Assembly: GCA_002591745.1 (NCBI GenBank)
Contig: PDLQ01000010.1
Span: forward strand, 104,573-168,572
Length of the DNA: 64,000 bases
Reading direction: 5' to 3'
Source: Lewinellaceae bacterium SD302
GTDB taxonomy: Bacteria; Bacteroidota; Bacteroidia; Chitinophagales; Saprospiraceae
Part shown: piece by piece, positions 36,575 through 44,914 of the stretch
How the letters are laid out: the number at the start of each line of letters is the position of its first letter
How positions within the stretch are numbered: position 1 is the stretch's first letter
Translations under genes and position numbers: made by a program
The notes under the pieces: model-generated
The model's database searches: none
Told to the model about the DNA's origin: nothing
Seen by the model: only the letters and a program-made list of their open reading frames with translations

Positions 36575-38619
36575 CGGCCGATGATCTTATCGTAGGTTTC
36601 TAAAGTAAGCAAGGCAGTCTTGAGCCAGGAGAAGGTATTGGCTTGCTGCCAGGCAGCATGGGAGAGGCGTTGCCATTCTTCTTCGTCGGTGAGGATTCGG
36701 CACATGGCTGCCTCAATGTCGTTGGCGTCGTGAGGATTTACGGGAAGTCCTCCCGGCCCGGCAACTTCGGGCAAGGAACTGTTATTTCCGTAGATAACCG
36801 GGGTTTTACAGCGCATAGCCTCCAGCATGGGCAAGCCGAAGCCTTCGTAGAAACTTGCGTAACAAAGGCAACGAGCGTGGGCGTAGAGATAGGGCAGGTG
36901 GACGTCATCGACGAAACCGGTAAAAACGATATCAGGCCGGTTGAGATCGAGTCCGGCGAAAAGGTCATCGGTTTTCCAACCTTTTTTACCACAAATCAAT
37001 AATGTGGTCGCCTGCTGGTCTGGAAGCCCGGAGGCCTTCAGCTGTATAAAGGCCCGGATAGTATTGCGCAGATTCTTACGCGGCTCGATGGTGGACAGGC
37101 ACATGATATAGGGTGCGCGAGGATCGAAACCGTATTTTTTGCCTAGCCAGCCAATGTCTTCTTTGCGGTCACGGGGATAGAAGACGCCAGGGTCCGCCGC
37201 TTCGTGGACGAGGTGGAGTCGCTCTTCGGGCAGCTGGTAGGCGGCTTGCAGATCATCCTTAGTAGACTGGGACACGGCCAGAAAGTCCGACTGGCGATCG
37301 AGAAAAGTCTGTAGTCCGCGTTCGGCCAATTCCACATTGGCGGCAGTGTGATATTCCGGCAGGGCCCGATGGGTGAGATCGTGTATGGTAACCAGAAGGG
37401 GGCGCTCCACGCGGTCAGCTTCGGTGAAGTGTTGCGGCAGGGGAATGTGGATCAGATCGGCCTGGGCGACTTCGGCGAAAACCTCTTCTTCATTTTTGGT
37501 AAATTTCCAGCGGCGGGCCAGTAGTTTGAAGTCATTGAGCCAACTGCGAAACGGTCCTTTTTTGTAATAGTCGGAAAGCCAGCCGTAAACGGTTGTGGGT
37601 ACGACGCGCTTCACCGTTGTTTTGAGCAGTAGCAACTGCTTTTCATAGCCCATGGTACGGCGGTCCTGCTTGATGACCTCCTTATCGTCCTTGGTCTTGA
37701 AATCCTCTTCGATGACCGTCTCCGATGCTGATTCGTCAACCGGAGCAACCAGGGGCTGGACGCTTTTACGGTCGTACAACTCCACCCGCCACTCCGGCAA
37801 GTGGGGCAGCAGCGTTTGCAATCCGCGTACCAGTTCGACGAGGTAGCGCTTCACACCGTCGTTGTCCTGGCTGAACAGCTTGGAACTTTCAATCATCACG
37901 TGCCTCACCGGCAAGTCGGGGTGACTTGGAGACTGTCCGCCTCCCCCAACTCTCGTGGAGGCCGGGTAACCGTGTTGCAGCAATGTGGGGCCGTGGATAG
38001 ACCAGAGTAATTTTTCCAACTCCGGCGACAGTTCATCGCGCCAGCCACCGGCCTTCCCCCTACGGAAGTGCTTGGTCTGGTTGCCCTTGGCTTTTTTGCC
38101 GGCACCGTACTGTGGCTGGCCGAATTTGAGTTGTTTGAAAGTGGGCAGTTTTTCCGGATTGGGCTGCGGCAAGTCGATAATGGCCCGCAGTTTTTCCACT
38201 TCGCGGATGGGGTCTTCAATGAGGTCTTCGAAACGAATGACAACTGCGGCTTTGTTCGTCCACGCCCGTACATTCTCGCTCCAACCACCGAAAAAACTGC
38301 CGCCCTGCGCCAGGATGGCTTCCAGCAGGTTATTGTAGAAGTCGGTGCCCGGAGCAACAATGTCTTTGCGGTGATGGGCAATAGACACTAAAGAATCCCG
38401 GCCATCTCGGACCAGGTAAACGGCGGGCATCTCCCGGTATTGCTCGGGTAACTTACTGGGCAGTTCGTGGGTTTTGACTACTCGGTAGCTGGCGAAATTC
38501 TCGTCCAGTTCCCGCTGGGGATCCTGGTGGTAGGTACTGGACTCTATACCGTACACCTCGTAGAGGACGTTGCGAAAAAAGGTATTACCGGAACGGGGGA
38601 AGGACGCCAGCCAGATCAT
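36571..38619 (-). CDS. Sulfotransferase-glycosyltransferase fusion
   Basis: A 682-residue two-domain enzyme. Residues 1 to about 230 form a PAPS-dependent sulfotransferase, with the 5'-phosphosulfate loop SFPRSGNTFFRN at residue 6 and the 3'-phosphate motif LVRDGRDSLVSIAHHRK. After a charged linker, residues about 240-682 are a family-4 glycosyltransferase, with CLSTIEPRKNLRNTIRAF and SFYEGFGLPMLEAMRC. The fusion suggests that one protein adds a sugar and sulfates it or its acceptor; this is inference. Both domains look complete. It is the first gene of a two-gene minus-strand operon with the GT4 gene. Confidence 0.9.
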   Translation of the reverse strand: MIWLASFPRSGNTFFRNVLYEVYGIESSTYHQDPQRELDENFASYRVVKTHELPSKLPEQYREMPAVYLVRDGRDSLVSIAHHRKDIVAPGTDFYNNLLEAILAQGGSFFGGWSENVRAWTNKAAVVIRFEDLIEDPIREVEKLRAIIDLPQPNPEKLPTFKQLKFGQPQYGAGKKAKGNQTKHFRRGKAGGWRDELSPELEKLLWSIHGPTLLQHGYPASTRVGGGGQSPSHPDLPVRHVMIESSKLFSQDNDGVKRYLVELVRGLQTLLPHLPEWRVELYDRKSVQPLVAPVDESASETVIEEDFKTKDDKEVIKQDRRTMGYEKQLLLLKTTVKRVVPTTVYGWLSDYYKKGPFRSWLNDFKLLARRWKFTKNEEEVFAEVAQADLIHIPLPQHFTEADRVERPLLVTIHDLTHRALPEYHTAANVELAERGLQTFLDRQSDFLAVSQSTKDDLQAAYQLPEERLHLVHEAADPGVFYPRDRKEDIGWLGKKYGFDPRAPYIMCLSTIEPRKNLRNTIRAFIQLKASGLPDQQATTLLICGKKGWKTDDLFAGLDLNRPDIVFTGFVDDVHLPYLYAHARCLCYASFYEGFGLPMLEAMRCKTPVIYGNNSSLPEVAGPGGLPVNPHDANDIEAAMCRILTDEEEWQRLSHAAWQQANTFSWLKTALLTLETYDKIIGR

Positions 38620-38782
38620 GGGGCGAAGGTAAGGGCTTTAGTGACTTTTCAGGGAAGAAGACCACAAGATCACTAAGCAGCACAAGTTGTGCACAAGAAG
38701 AAAGTTTAGCTTTTACCTTAAATACCACGGAGCAACTATATTTCCCGTATTTTCGTTTTGTTATAAAGAATATGACACGTTA

Positions 38783-39007
38783 ATGGAACGAATCACCACT
38801 CATCCTGACATATTGTTTGGGAAGCCTTCGATCAGGGGCTTACGTTATCCCGTTACGTTAATATTGGACCTTTTGGCGTCCGGCATGTCTATTAATGAAA
38901 CTCTTGAAGATCATGAGGATTTGGAAGCGGAAGATATCTATGCTTGTCTAAAATTTACCGCTAAGCTGACCGAGGTTAAAAGTATTCATAAACTACAGGC
39001 TGCTTAA
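38783..39007 (+). CDS. DUF433 antitoxin-like protein (VapB45-type)
   Basis: A 74-residue protein: MERITTHPDILFGKPSIRG, then a helix-turn-helix-like stretch (VTLILDLLASGMSINETLED) and a dimer region ending IYACLKFTAKLTEVKS. This is the DUF433 family, often the antitoxin of a DUF5615 PIN-like toxin. The start at 38783 is chosen because the frame upstream (to 38687) is not conserved-looking. Its stop overlaps the toxin start (TAATG), a classical toxin-antitoxin coupling. Confidence 0.82.
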   Translation: MERITTHPDILFGKPSIRGLRYPVTLILDLLASGMSINETLEDHEDLEAEDIYACLKFTAKLTEVKSIHKLQAA

Positions 39008-39366
39008 TGCATTATCCAATTGATGCACAATTTCCAAGAAGGTTATCCCGCTGGATTACTCAACAGGGTTATTCAGCTACTCATACTTTAGATTTACCGA
39101 ATAAAAATGCCACTCCGGATTCCGAAATCATTCGGACAGCATCCGATAATGATATAACAGTAGTAGTCAGTAGGGACAAAGATTTTCCAGAACAACGCAT
39201 AATTCGTGGAGTCTACAGAAGAGTGTTGTGGATTACTCCAGGAAACATCTGGAACCGTGAACTGATGGAACTTTTTCAAAGCGAGTTTGCAAAAATCAAT
39301 TCGTTTTTCGAACAAGGCAACTTATTTGCGGAACTGAGCAATGGCGCAATTACAGATCATGAGTGA
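39007..39366 (+). CDS. DUF5615 PIN-like toxin (VapC45-type)
   Basis: A 119-residue protein with the DUF5615 pattern: IDAQFPRRLSRWITQQGYSA, HTLDLPNKNATPDSEI and VVSRDKDFPE, giving the PIN-type acidic residues. PIN proteins of toxin-antitoxin pairs are usually RNases; the activity here is inferred from the family. It is coupled to the preceding DUF433 gene. The pair sits between the minus-strand sulfotransferase fusion and the plus-strand sulfotransferase genes, possibly stabilising the island. Confidence 0.82.
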   Translation: MHYPIDAQFPRRLSRWITQQGYSATHTLDLPNKNATPDSEIIRTASDNDITVVVSRDKDFPEQRIIRGVYRRVLWITPGNIWNRELMELFQSEFAKINSFFEQGNLFAELSNGAITDHE

Positions 39367-39428
39367 TTTCACAGATTTTGTGTTTTAGTTCTTCGCCCCT
39401 TCATCCCTTATTCCTTCAAACTTCTATT

Positions 39429-40793
39429 TTGAAATTTCCGTTTTTCAAGGCTGACCTCCCCCCCACCCCCATCCAACTACTTTCCGTCCACATTCCCAAG
39501 ACGGCCGGCACCTCTTTTCGCCACTTACTCAAGGAAATTTACGGCGAAAATGGCGTGGCACGGGTAGATTTACCCCTCCACGGAAAACGTTTGCAGATCA
39601 ATGAGCAAAATGCGACTCCGGAGGATTTGCCCAAGACCGTTGCCGTGTTACACGGGCATTATAATCCGCTGGAGCTTAAGAATTATTTTCCCGAAGCCGC
39701 CGCCGCTCCCATAATTACCTGGCTTCGGCATCCCGTGGACCGGGTGATCTCCAATTACTTCTATCTGCGCGAACGATTGGCCGAGGAACTGGACGAGGCC
39801 GGCAGAAACCTGAACATCCTCAGCAAGATGCAGCGGACCCTGATGGAATATGCCCGCGACGAACTTAACCAAAACCGCCAGCACAAATTTCTCGACGGGG
39901 TACCTTTAACCGATTTCTCTTTCGTCGGCATACAGGAGTATTATAACGACGAAGTGGCTGCTATGGCCAAAGAATTTCAGTGGCCACCCCGGGTAGAGGC
40001 TCCTCAGCACAACCGTACCGGCAGCAAACCGCAGGTCAGCGAGGCCGAACGGGAAGAGATCGCCGAACTTAACCAGTTGGATATGGCGCTGTACGCCGAA
40101 GGACTGGCCTTACGGGAAGCCAGACTCGGGGAACCGAAAATCGAATTGATCTCTATCCATATTCCCAAAACGGGAGGCACTTCCTTTTACCGCAGCCTGC
40201 AAAAGGTCTATGGAAACGCAGTCACCACTTCTTACCGCCGGATACAACACCAGCGCGCCGTTGAGCAGTACGGTAGCCTTGTCAACAGTCTGAACGGCCA
40301 GAAAAGCGTCATTCACGGTCATCTTTATTATTCGGAAATCGCGGAACTTCACGAGGCGCACGACGCTAAAATCATCTGTTGGTTGCGTGACCCGATTGAA
40401 CGCCTCGTTTCCAATTATCACTTTTTCAAAGCTGGCTTGGAAAAGCCCGACCGCAACCACGAGAACTACCGCAAAAACAAACACCGCAAAAAAGAAAGTC
40501 TGCTTCAGTACGCCGAAAGAGAAGAGAACCGCAACGTGATGCATAAATTCCTCTCGGGACTGGAACCGGGAGATTTATTCTTCGTCGGCCTGTTAGAAAA
40601 CTACGACACCGATCTGCACCGACTCGCCAAGTTGCTCGACTGGCCCGAGGTACCGAATGAGCGCCTCAACGTAGGCAACTATGACAAGAAAACCCTGATA
40701 CTGGATGCCGCTACTCGCTCCCAGCTTATGAGTTGGAACGCCGAAGACCTGGCCCTTTACGAAACGGCAAAAAAGAAATTGGCCCGTGCATAA
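39429..40793 (+). CDS. Tandem double-domain sulfotransferase
   Basis: One reading frame contains two copies of a Sulfotransfer_2-like domain: the first with HIPKTAGTSFRHLLKEIYG and WLRHPVDRVISNYFYLRE, the second with HIPKTGGTSFYRSLQKVYG and WLRDPIERLVSNYHFFK. Both keep the PAPS-binding loop and the 3'-phosphate motif, and both include a short LDMALYAEGL/EDLALYETAK end, so this is an internal gene duplication. There is no ATG near the N-terminus: TTG at 39429 or GTG at 39363 (overlapping the toxin stop) are the candidates. It probably sulfates a glycan. It overlaps the next gene by 8 bases. Confidence 0.85.
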   Translation: MKFPFFKADLPPTPIQLLSVHIPKTAGTSFRHLLKEIYGENGVARVDLPLHGKRLQINEQNATPEDLPKTVAVLHGHYNPLELKNYFPEAAAAPIITWLRHPVDRVISNYFYLRERLAEELDEAGRNLNILSKMQRTLMEYARDELNQNRQHKFLDGVPLTDFSFVGIQEYYNDEVAAMAKEFQWPPRVEAPQHNRTGSKPQVSEAEREEIAELNQLDMALYAEGLALREARLGEPKIELISIHIPKTGGTSFYRSLQKVYGNAVTTSYRRIQHQRAVEQYGSLVNSLNGQKSVIHGHLYYSEIAELHEAHDAKIICWLRDPIERLVSNYHFFKAGLEKPDRNHENYRKNKHRKKESLLQYAEREENRNVMHKFLSGLEPGDLFFVGLLENYDTDLHRLAKLLDWPEVPNERLNVGNYDKKTLILDAATRSQLMSWNAEDLALYETAKKKLARA

Positions 40794-41652
40794 TTTCAAG
40801 ACCAAACGCCGCTCGCGCCCCCAGAAACTATGGGATTTCGTCCGCTCCGTCCAGGGCATCGCCCAGAGTAGTGATTTTTCCAGGGTAACCACTCACTTGC
40901 AGTTTCTGGCCCCGCCCCGCAGCGGCAATACCCTCGTAGGCTCGCTTTTGGATGCCCATCCTGAAATGGTCATCGCCCACGAGATGGACAGCATGCACTA
41001 TTTCCAGGCGGCTTACCAGCGATCGCAAATCGACTATTTGCTGCTGGACAATTCCCGGAAATTTACCGAAGAAGGACGTCAGTGGATGGGCTACAACTAC
41101 CAGGTTCCCGGCCAATGGCAGGGAAAATACCGCCAGTTGAAAGTGCTGGGTGACAAAAGCGGTGGCCGTAGCGCTCGCCGAATACTACACGCAAAAAACT
41201 TCGAGCCGCTACGCGATATGATAGCAAAACTTGGTGATCGCGAGCTGGTATTCCTGCACATCATCCGTAATCCCTACGACAACATCACCACCATGATGAA
41301 GCGGACCAACAAGCGCAAAGGCAAAACCGAACAACCGGAAAACCTGCTGAAAAAAATCGACCACTTTTTCCAACATTCGGCAGGTATTCAGAAACTTTAT
41401 GATCTGGGCGAATACCGGATCATTTCCGTCCACCACGAAGTCCTGGTATCCGATACCGCCAATGAACTCAGGCGCATTTGCAATGCTCTCGGTCTGGAAG
41501 CCAGCCAGGAATATCTGGATGCCTGCGCTGGAGTAGTCTGGGCTAAACCTAAAAAAACCCGTCACGGTTCTGATCTCTGGTCAGCTGAAATGATTGACCT
41601 GGTCAGTCGGGAGATGCAGTCTTTTCCGTGGTTCGAACGCTACAGTTACTGA
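40786..41652 (+). CDS. Sulfotransferase
   Basis: A 288-residue sulfotransferase: 5'-phosphosulfate loop APPRSGNTLVGSLLDAHPE at about residue 43, and HIIRNPYDNITTMMKRTNKR as the 3'-phosphate motif. The middle contains DKSGGRSARRIL. The start is GTG at 40786, overlapping the previous gene; no closer ATG fits. Its stop overlaps the next start (TGATG). Specificity for a polysaccharide is inferred from context. Confidence 0.85.
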   Translation: MHNFKTKRRSRPQKLWDFVRSVQGIAQSSDFSRVTTHLQFLAPPRSGNTLVGSLLDAHPEMVIAHEMDSMHYFQAAYQRSQIDYLLLDNSRKFTEEGRQWMGYNYQVPGQWQGKYRQLKVLGDKSGGRSARRILHAKNFEPLRDMIAKLGDRELVFLHIIRNPYDNITTMMKRTNKRKGKTEQPENLLKKIDHFFQHSAGIQKLYDLGEYRIISVHHEVLVSDTANELRRICNALGLEASQEYLDACAGVVWAKPKKTRHGSDLWSAEMIDLVSREMQSFPWFERYSY

Positions 41653-42731
41653 TGGGCGGTTCAAAAACGAGGGTGCTTTTCTTTCGCCGGCTTATCAATC
41701 CCGGAGCGGGGAGTAACGGCGGCAACCTGAAACTTCGTGATGGTTTTAATCATTTGGCACAAAGTGAAAATTTCGAACCCCGCGTCTATTTCCATCCGGA
41801 TACCCGCTGGCCCGCAGACCTGGCTGGCAACCACTGGGCCGACCTAAAGCAAGATGCCCTACCGAAATGGAAGATTAGAGCCGACGATCTCCTCTTTTTT
41901 TCCGGCCACGACTGGCAATCACTGACCCCGGAACAACGCCGCCGCCCACCGGTACCCGTGATCAATATCGTACAGCCACGCCACGTCCGCAAGCAGGATC
42001 GACGACGAGAATTTCTGCGCCACCCAGCCATCCGTATCGCCAAGAGCGAGCATGGCGCCTCCATTCTAAGAAAATATGGCGTCAATGGTCCGCTCTTCGT
42101 AATTCCGGACGCCATAGATTTAGACGCCCTTCCGCCCATCCCCGCCGAGAAAGACATCGACATCCTCATTCCCGGCCTCAAGCAACCGGATTTCGCCCAA
42201 AAGCTCTACGACAATCTCCAGTCCTGGAACCAGAAAGGACAACTCGGCCTCAACATCTATCTCCAGCTGCCACCCAAGCTACCGGAGCGGATGGATTTTC
42301 TGCGACTCATCGCGCGCAGCAAGCTCATTGCCTGCGTACCCCTGGAGACCGCCCGCGGAGCCGAAGGCTTCTACCTGCCCGCCCTGGAAGCCATGGCCCT
42401 GCGTAGCCTCGTGGTCTGCCCCCACGCCATTGGCAACGTCGATCATTGCCTGGACGGCGTTAATTGCCTGGTACCGAAATTCACGGTAAAGGACATCGCC
42501 AAAGTCACCAAACAGGCCTGGAATTTACCAACGGCCCACCGCGAAGAACTCATCCAGGGTGGATTGAAGACAGCCCGAAAACACCACATTGAGCAGGAAA
42601 GAACCGCTACGATCCAACTCGTTAAGCAAGCCCCTGAATTGTGGGCGCAACCGGAATTGTTTTTACCTTCGCCGTCGGAAACGAAGCAGGAAAGTTGGCT
42701 CGTGAAATTGCGTCGGATACTAGGCTTTTAA
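41652..42731 (+). CDS. Glycosyltransferase (GT4-like, GT-B fold)
   Basis: A 359-residue protein from the ATG at 41652 (MGGSKTRVLFFRRLINPGAG); the longer frame start at 41628 lies inside the previous gene. The N-terminal Rossmann-like region is followed by DILIPGLKQPDFAQKLYDNL and the nucleotide-sugar-binding segment RGAEGFYLPALEAMALRS with two Glu seven residues apart. The glycan specificity cannot be read from sequence. Coupled to the upstream sulfotransferase. Confidence 0.75.
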   Translation: MGGSKTRVLFFRRLINPGAGSNGGNLKLRDGFNHLAQSENFEPRVYFHPDTRWPADLAGNHWADLKQDALPKWKIRADDLLFFSGHDWQSLTPEQRRRPPVPVINIVQPRHVRKQDRRREFLRHPAIRIAKSEHGASILRKYGVNGPLFVIPDAIDLDALPPIPAEKDIDILIPGLKQPDFAQKLYDNLQSWNQKGQLGLNIYLQLPPKLPERMDFLRLIARSKLIACVPLETARGAEGFYLPALEAMALRSLVVCPHAIGNVDHCLDGVNCLVPKFTVKDIAKVTKQAWNLPTAHREELIQGGLKTARKHHIEQERTATIQLVKQAPELWAQPELFLPSPSETKQESWLVKLRRILGF

Positions 42732-42872
42732 TCAATTCATTTAATAATCCTGATCCAACATTTAATATTTGACATTTATCGCTCTTGCATGCCCACTGAG
42801 CGCACAGGTCGCTCTGAGCAAAATATTGGATGTTGGATGTTGGATGTTGCTCAAACATGTTAAATGTATTTT

Positions 42873-42891
42873 GGCTAACAAAGTAGCAAGG
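42873..42891 (+). repeat. Dispersed motif copy 14
   Basis: Reads GGCTAACAAAGTAGCAAGG, core 42879-42888. With copy 15 it brackets the following sulfotransferase gene as an inverted pair about 1 kb apart. Confidence 0.9.
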
Positions 42892-42935
42892 TTTAGTTAT
42901 AACTGATTTCAGATTTACCAGCAAAGCTCCGCAAA

Positions 42936-43032
42936 AACCCTGGGTCGAGGACCTCCGGTCCGAGGTACTCGTTAGAGCGGCAGTTCAGGCGGCTAAAGCG
43001 ACACTCGGACCGAAGGTCCTCGACCCTGGGTT
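42936..43032. repeat. Long intergenic inverted repeat
   Basis: Arms 42936-42964 and 43004-43032 match at 27 of 29 positions (AACCCTGGGTCGAGGACCT...). The 39-base loop contains GGCGGCTAAAGCG. With no T-run it is not a standard terminator. Confidence 0.75.
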
Positions 43033-43070
43033 CCGACAAAATTATTCAGCGGGCGACCTAATGACCAACT

Positions 43071-43889
43071 ATGAAAAACGACATCATTCTCACGGGCTTG
43101 CCCCGCTCTGGCACTACGCTGGCTTGTTTGCTACTGAGTAAGTTGCCGGATTTTCTGGCACTGAATGAACCAATGCGAACAGCTACATACCGCACCTACC
43201 CCAAGGCACTGGCCGGAGTTCCTGACTTTTACCGGGATACCCGTCACTCTGTTTTGACGCGCAAGAAAGCTGTTGCCCGGGTGGTGGACGGTAAAATGAC
43301 CGACAATCACTTCTCCAACGAAAAAGGACAACGTAAAACGCTGGTGCGCAAGCAGGAGATCGACATTGAAAAGGATTTAACACCTGACTTTAAACTGGCC
43401 TGTAAACACAATGCACTTTACACCATATTACTGGCTGATCTGGCGAAGCAGTACCCGGTTTATGCCTTCGTTCGTAATCCGCTGGCGGTGCTGGCTTCCT
43501 GGAACACCCTCAGCATACCAGCCAGCCGGGGTGTCGTGCGGGCAGCAGAGTGGCTTTACCCTTCCCTGACCGAAGAACTGGCCCGCATTCCGGAGCTCAC
43601 CGGCAAGCAATTGCATATCCTCAACTGGTACTGCAAAAGCTACCGCGATCTTCTACCCGCCGAGGCCGTCATCAAATACGAAGATATCGTGACCTCCAAC
43701 GGCGCAGCCCTCAGTGTTATTGACCCTCAGGCCACTACCGCCCTGAACGAAAATCTGGCCAGCCGTAACCGCAATAAAGTCTACGATCCGAATACCGTTG
43801 GAAAAGTAGGCCGAAGCCTACTGGCCGATACGGAAAATGCTTGCTGGCACTTTTACGATCCGTCCGAAGTGGAGAAGCTCTTGGGTTAG
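43071..43889 (+). CDS. Sulfotransferase
   Basis: A 272-residue enzyme with 5'-loop TGLPRSGTTLACLLLSKLPD near residue 7 and 3'-phosphate motif AFVRNPLAVLASWNTLS. A KLACKHNALYTILLADLAKQ stretch precedes the latter. It is unlike the other sulfotransferases here in sequence, so the set is not simply a recent tandem expansion. It is alone between two long spacers and bracketed by motif copies 14 and 15. Confidence 0.82.
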   Translation: MKNDIILTGLPRSGTTLACLLLSKLPDFLALNEPMRTATYRTYPKALAGVPDFYRDTRHSVLTRKKAVARVVDGKMTDNHFSNEKGQRKTLVRKQEIDIEKDLTPDFKLACKHNALYTILLADLAKQYPVYAFVRNPLAVLASWNTLSIPASRGVVRAAEWLYPSLTEELARIPELTGKQLHILNWYCKSYRDLLPAEAVIKYEDIVTSNGAALSVIDPQATTALNENLASRNRNKVYDPNTVGKVGRSLLADTENACWHFYDPSEVEKLLG

Positions 43890-43906
43890 AACGGGTTCTT
43901 AGTTAG

Positions 43907-43925
43907 CTTTGCTACTTTGTTAGCC
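43907..43925 (-). repeat. Dispersed motif copy 15
   Basis: Minus-strand reading GGCTAACAAAGTAGCAAAG, core 43910-43919, immediately downstream of the sulfotransferase. GTTAGC occurs on both sides of the core as a direct repeat. Confidence 0.9.
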
Positions 43926-44044
43926 AAAAAATAAAAGATGATTGAATGAGCGGAGAACCGGATGATTGCATGCACGCTCCTCCAACCATCCGTTCCGCCA
44001 ATCATCCGTTCCGCCAATCATCACACAATCCAATCATCCTTCCC
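43926..44044. repeat. ATGAT-type spacer with a 16-bp tandem duplication
   Basis: The unit CGTTCCGCCAATCATC occurs twice in tandem (43991-44006 and 44007-44022). The surrounding GGATGATTG and CAATCATCC words are complementary. The frame of the next gene extends through this region, but it looks like spacer. Confidence 0.6.
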
Positions 44045-44914
44045 GTGCACGCTGTTGTCACCATTTCCACCCCTACTTTCATCCCCGGCACGCTGGTGAT
44101 GGTCCATTCTTTCCTGAAGTATAACCCCTGGTTCGAGGGCGATTTTATCGTGCTGACCGACGAGGTGACCGAGGAGATGGAAAAGCACCTGACCCATTAC
44201 CCACAACTGAAGTTCCGGATCATTGGAGACAAGCTGCTGGAAAACTCACGAGCCGTAGCCGAGGCCGACGAAACCGGGCGGATCTACGAGAGTCATTTTT
44301 ATTCGCTGGAGTTGTTCAACATCCAGGGTTACGACAAGCTTTTTTACGTAGATAGCGATATGCTGATTCTGGGCAGCTTCGAGGAATTATTCGCTATGGA
44401 AGACAAAATGATCTGTGTGGGCGACGGCGTTTTCTACAAGGACGAACTGCGTAACGGGGAAAGCTACGAAAAGCGGCAACCCAAGCTTTGGGAGCGTAAG
44501 GGCAAGTTCTGGGGTGATAACTTCAACGCCGGCCTGATACTGTTCGACGGTAGCATGGCCAACGAGAAACACTATCGGGAACTGACCGATATGGTGACCA
44601 CCGAAGGCTACAGCACCGAAGCGATGCGGCTGCAGGACCAAATGATGCAAAACATCTATTTCCGCGGGCAGTACACCCTGGTTTCGGCCAAATACAACTA
44701 CCGGATGGGCATCCAGGATCAAATTCTGGAAAAGGACGGAGTGACCATGGAAGACGCCGTGGTGATCCACTACACCGCCCGTCGTAAGCCCTGGTTCCCC
44801 GCAGAAGCCCTGGTACGGGTAAAGCGGGACGCTGACTATTTCCGGGCCTTCGAACTGTGGCAACAACACTGGATCGAAGTAATGCGCGAACTCCACGAAA
44901 CCGCCCATTCATGA
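44045..44914 (+). CDS. Glycosyltransferase family 8 (glycogenin-like)
   Basis: A GT-A type transferase: HAVVTISTPTFIPGTLVMVH, then the metal-binding DxD in KLFYVDSDMLILGSFEELF, the NFNAGLILFD substrate loop and the VVIHYTARRKPW motif near the C-terminus (His). The reading frame opens at 43946, but the first 33 codons are repetitive spacer. The GTG at 44045 (MHAVVTISTPTF, 289 aa) is preferred. It overlaps the MBOAT gene by 4 bases. Confidence 0.85.
   Translation: MHAVVTISTPTFIPGTLVMVHSFLKYNPWFEGDFIVLTDEVTEEMEKHLTHYPQLKFRIIGDKLLENSRAVAEADETGRIYESHFYSLELFNIQGYDKLFYVDSDMLILGSFEELFAMEDKMICVGDGVFYKDELRNGESYEKRQPKLWERKGKFWGDNFNAGLILFDGSMANEKHYRELTDMVTTEGYSTEAMRLQDQMMQNIYFRGQYTLVSAKYNYRMGIQDQILEKDGVTMEDAVVIHYTARRKPWFPAEALVRVKRDADYFRAFELWQQHWIEVMRELHETAHS

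Larger units (their letters stand above)
42732..43070. other. Spacer with motif copy 14 and a long inverted repeat
   Basis: No gene is supported. It contains copy 14 and the 29-base inverted repeat 42936-43032. Direct TTGGATGT repeats (42827-42848) are also visible. Confidence 0.6.
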
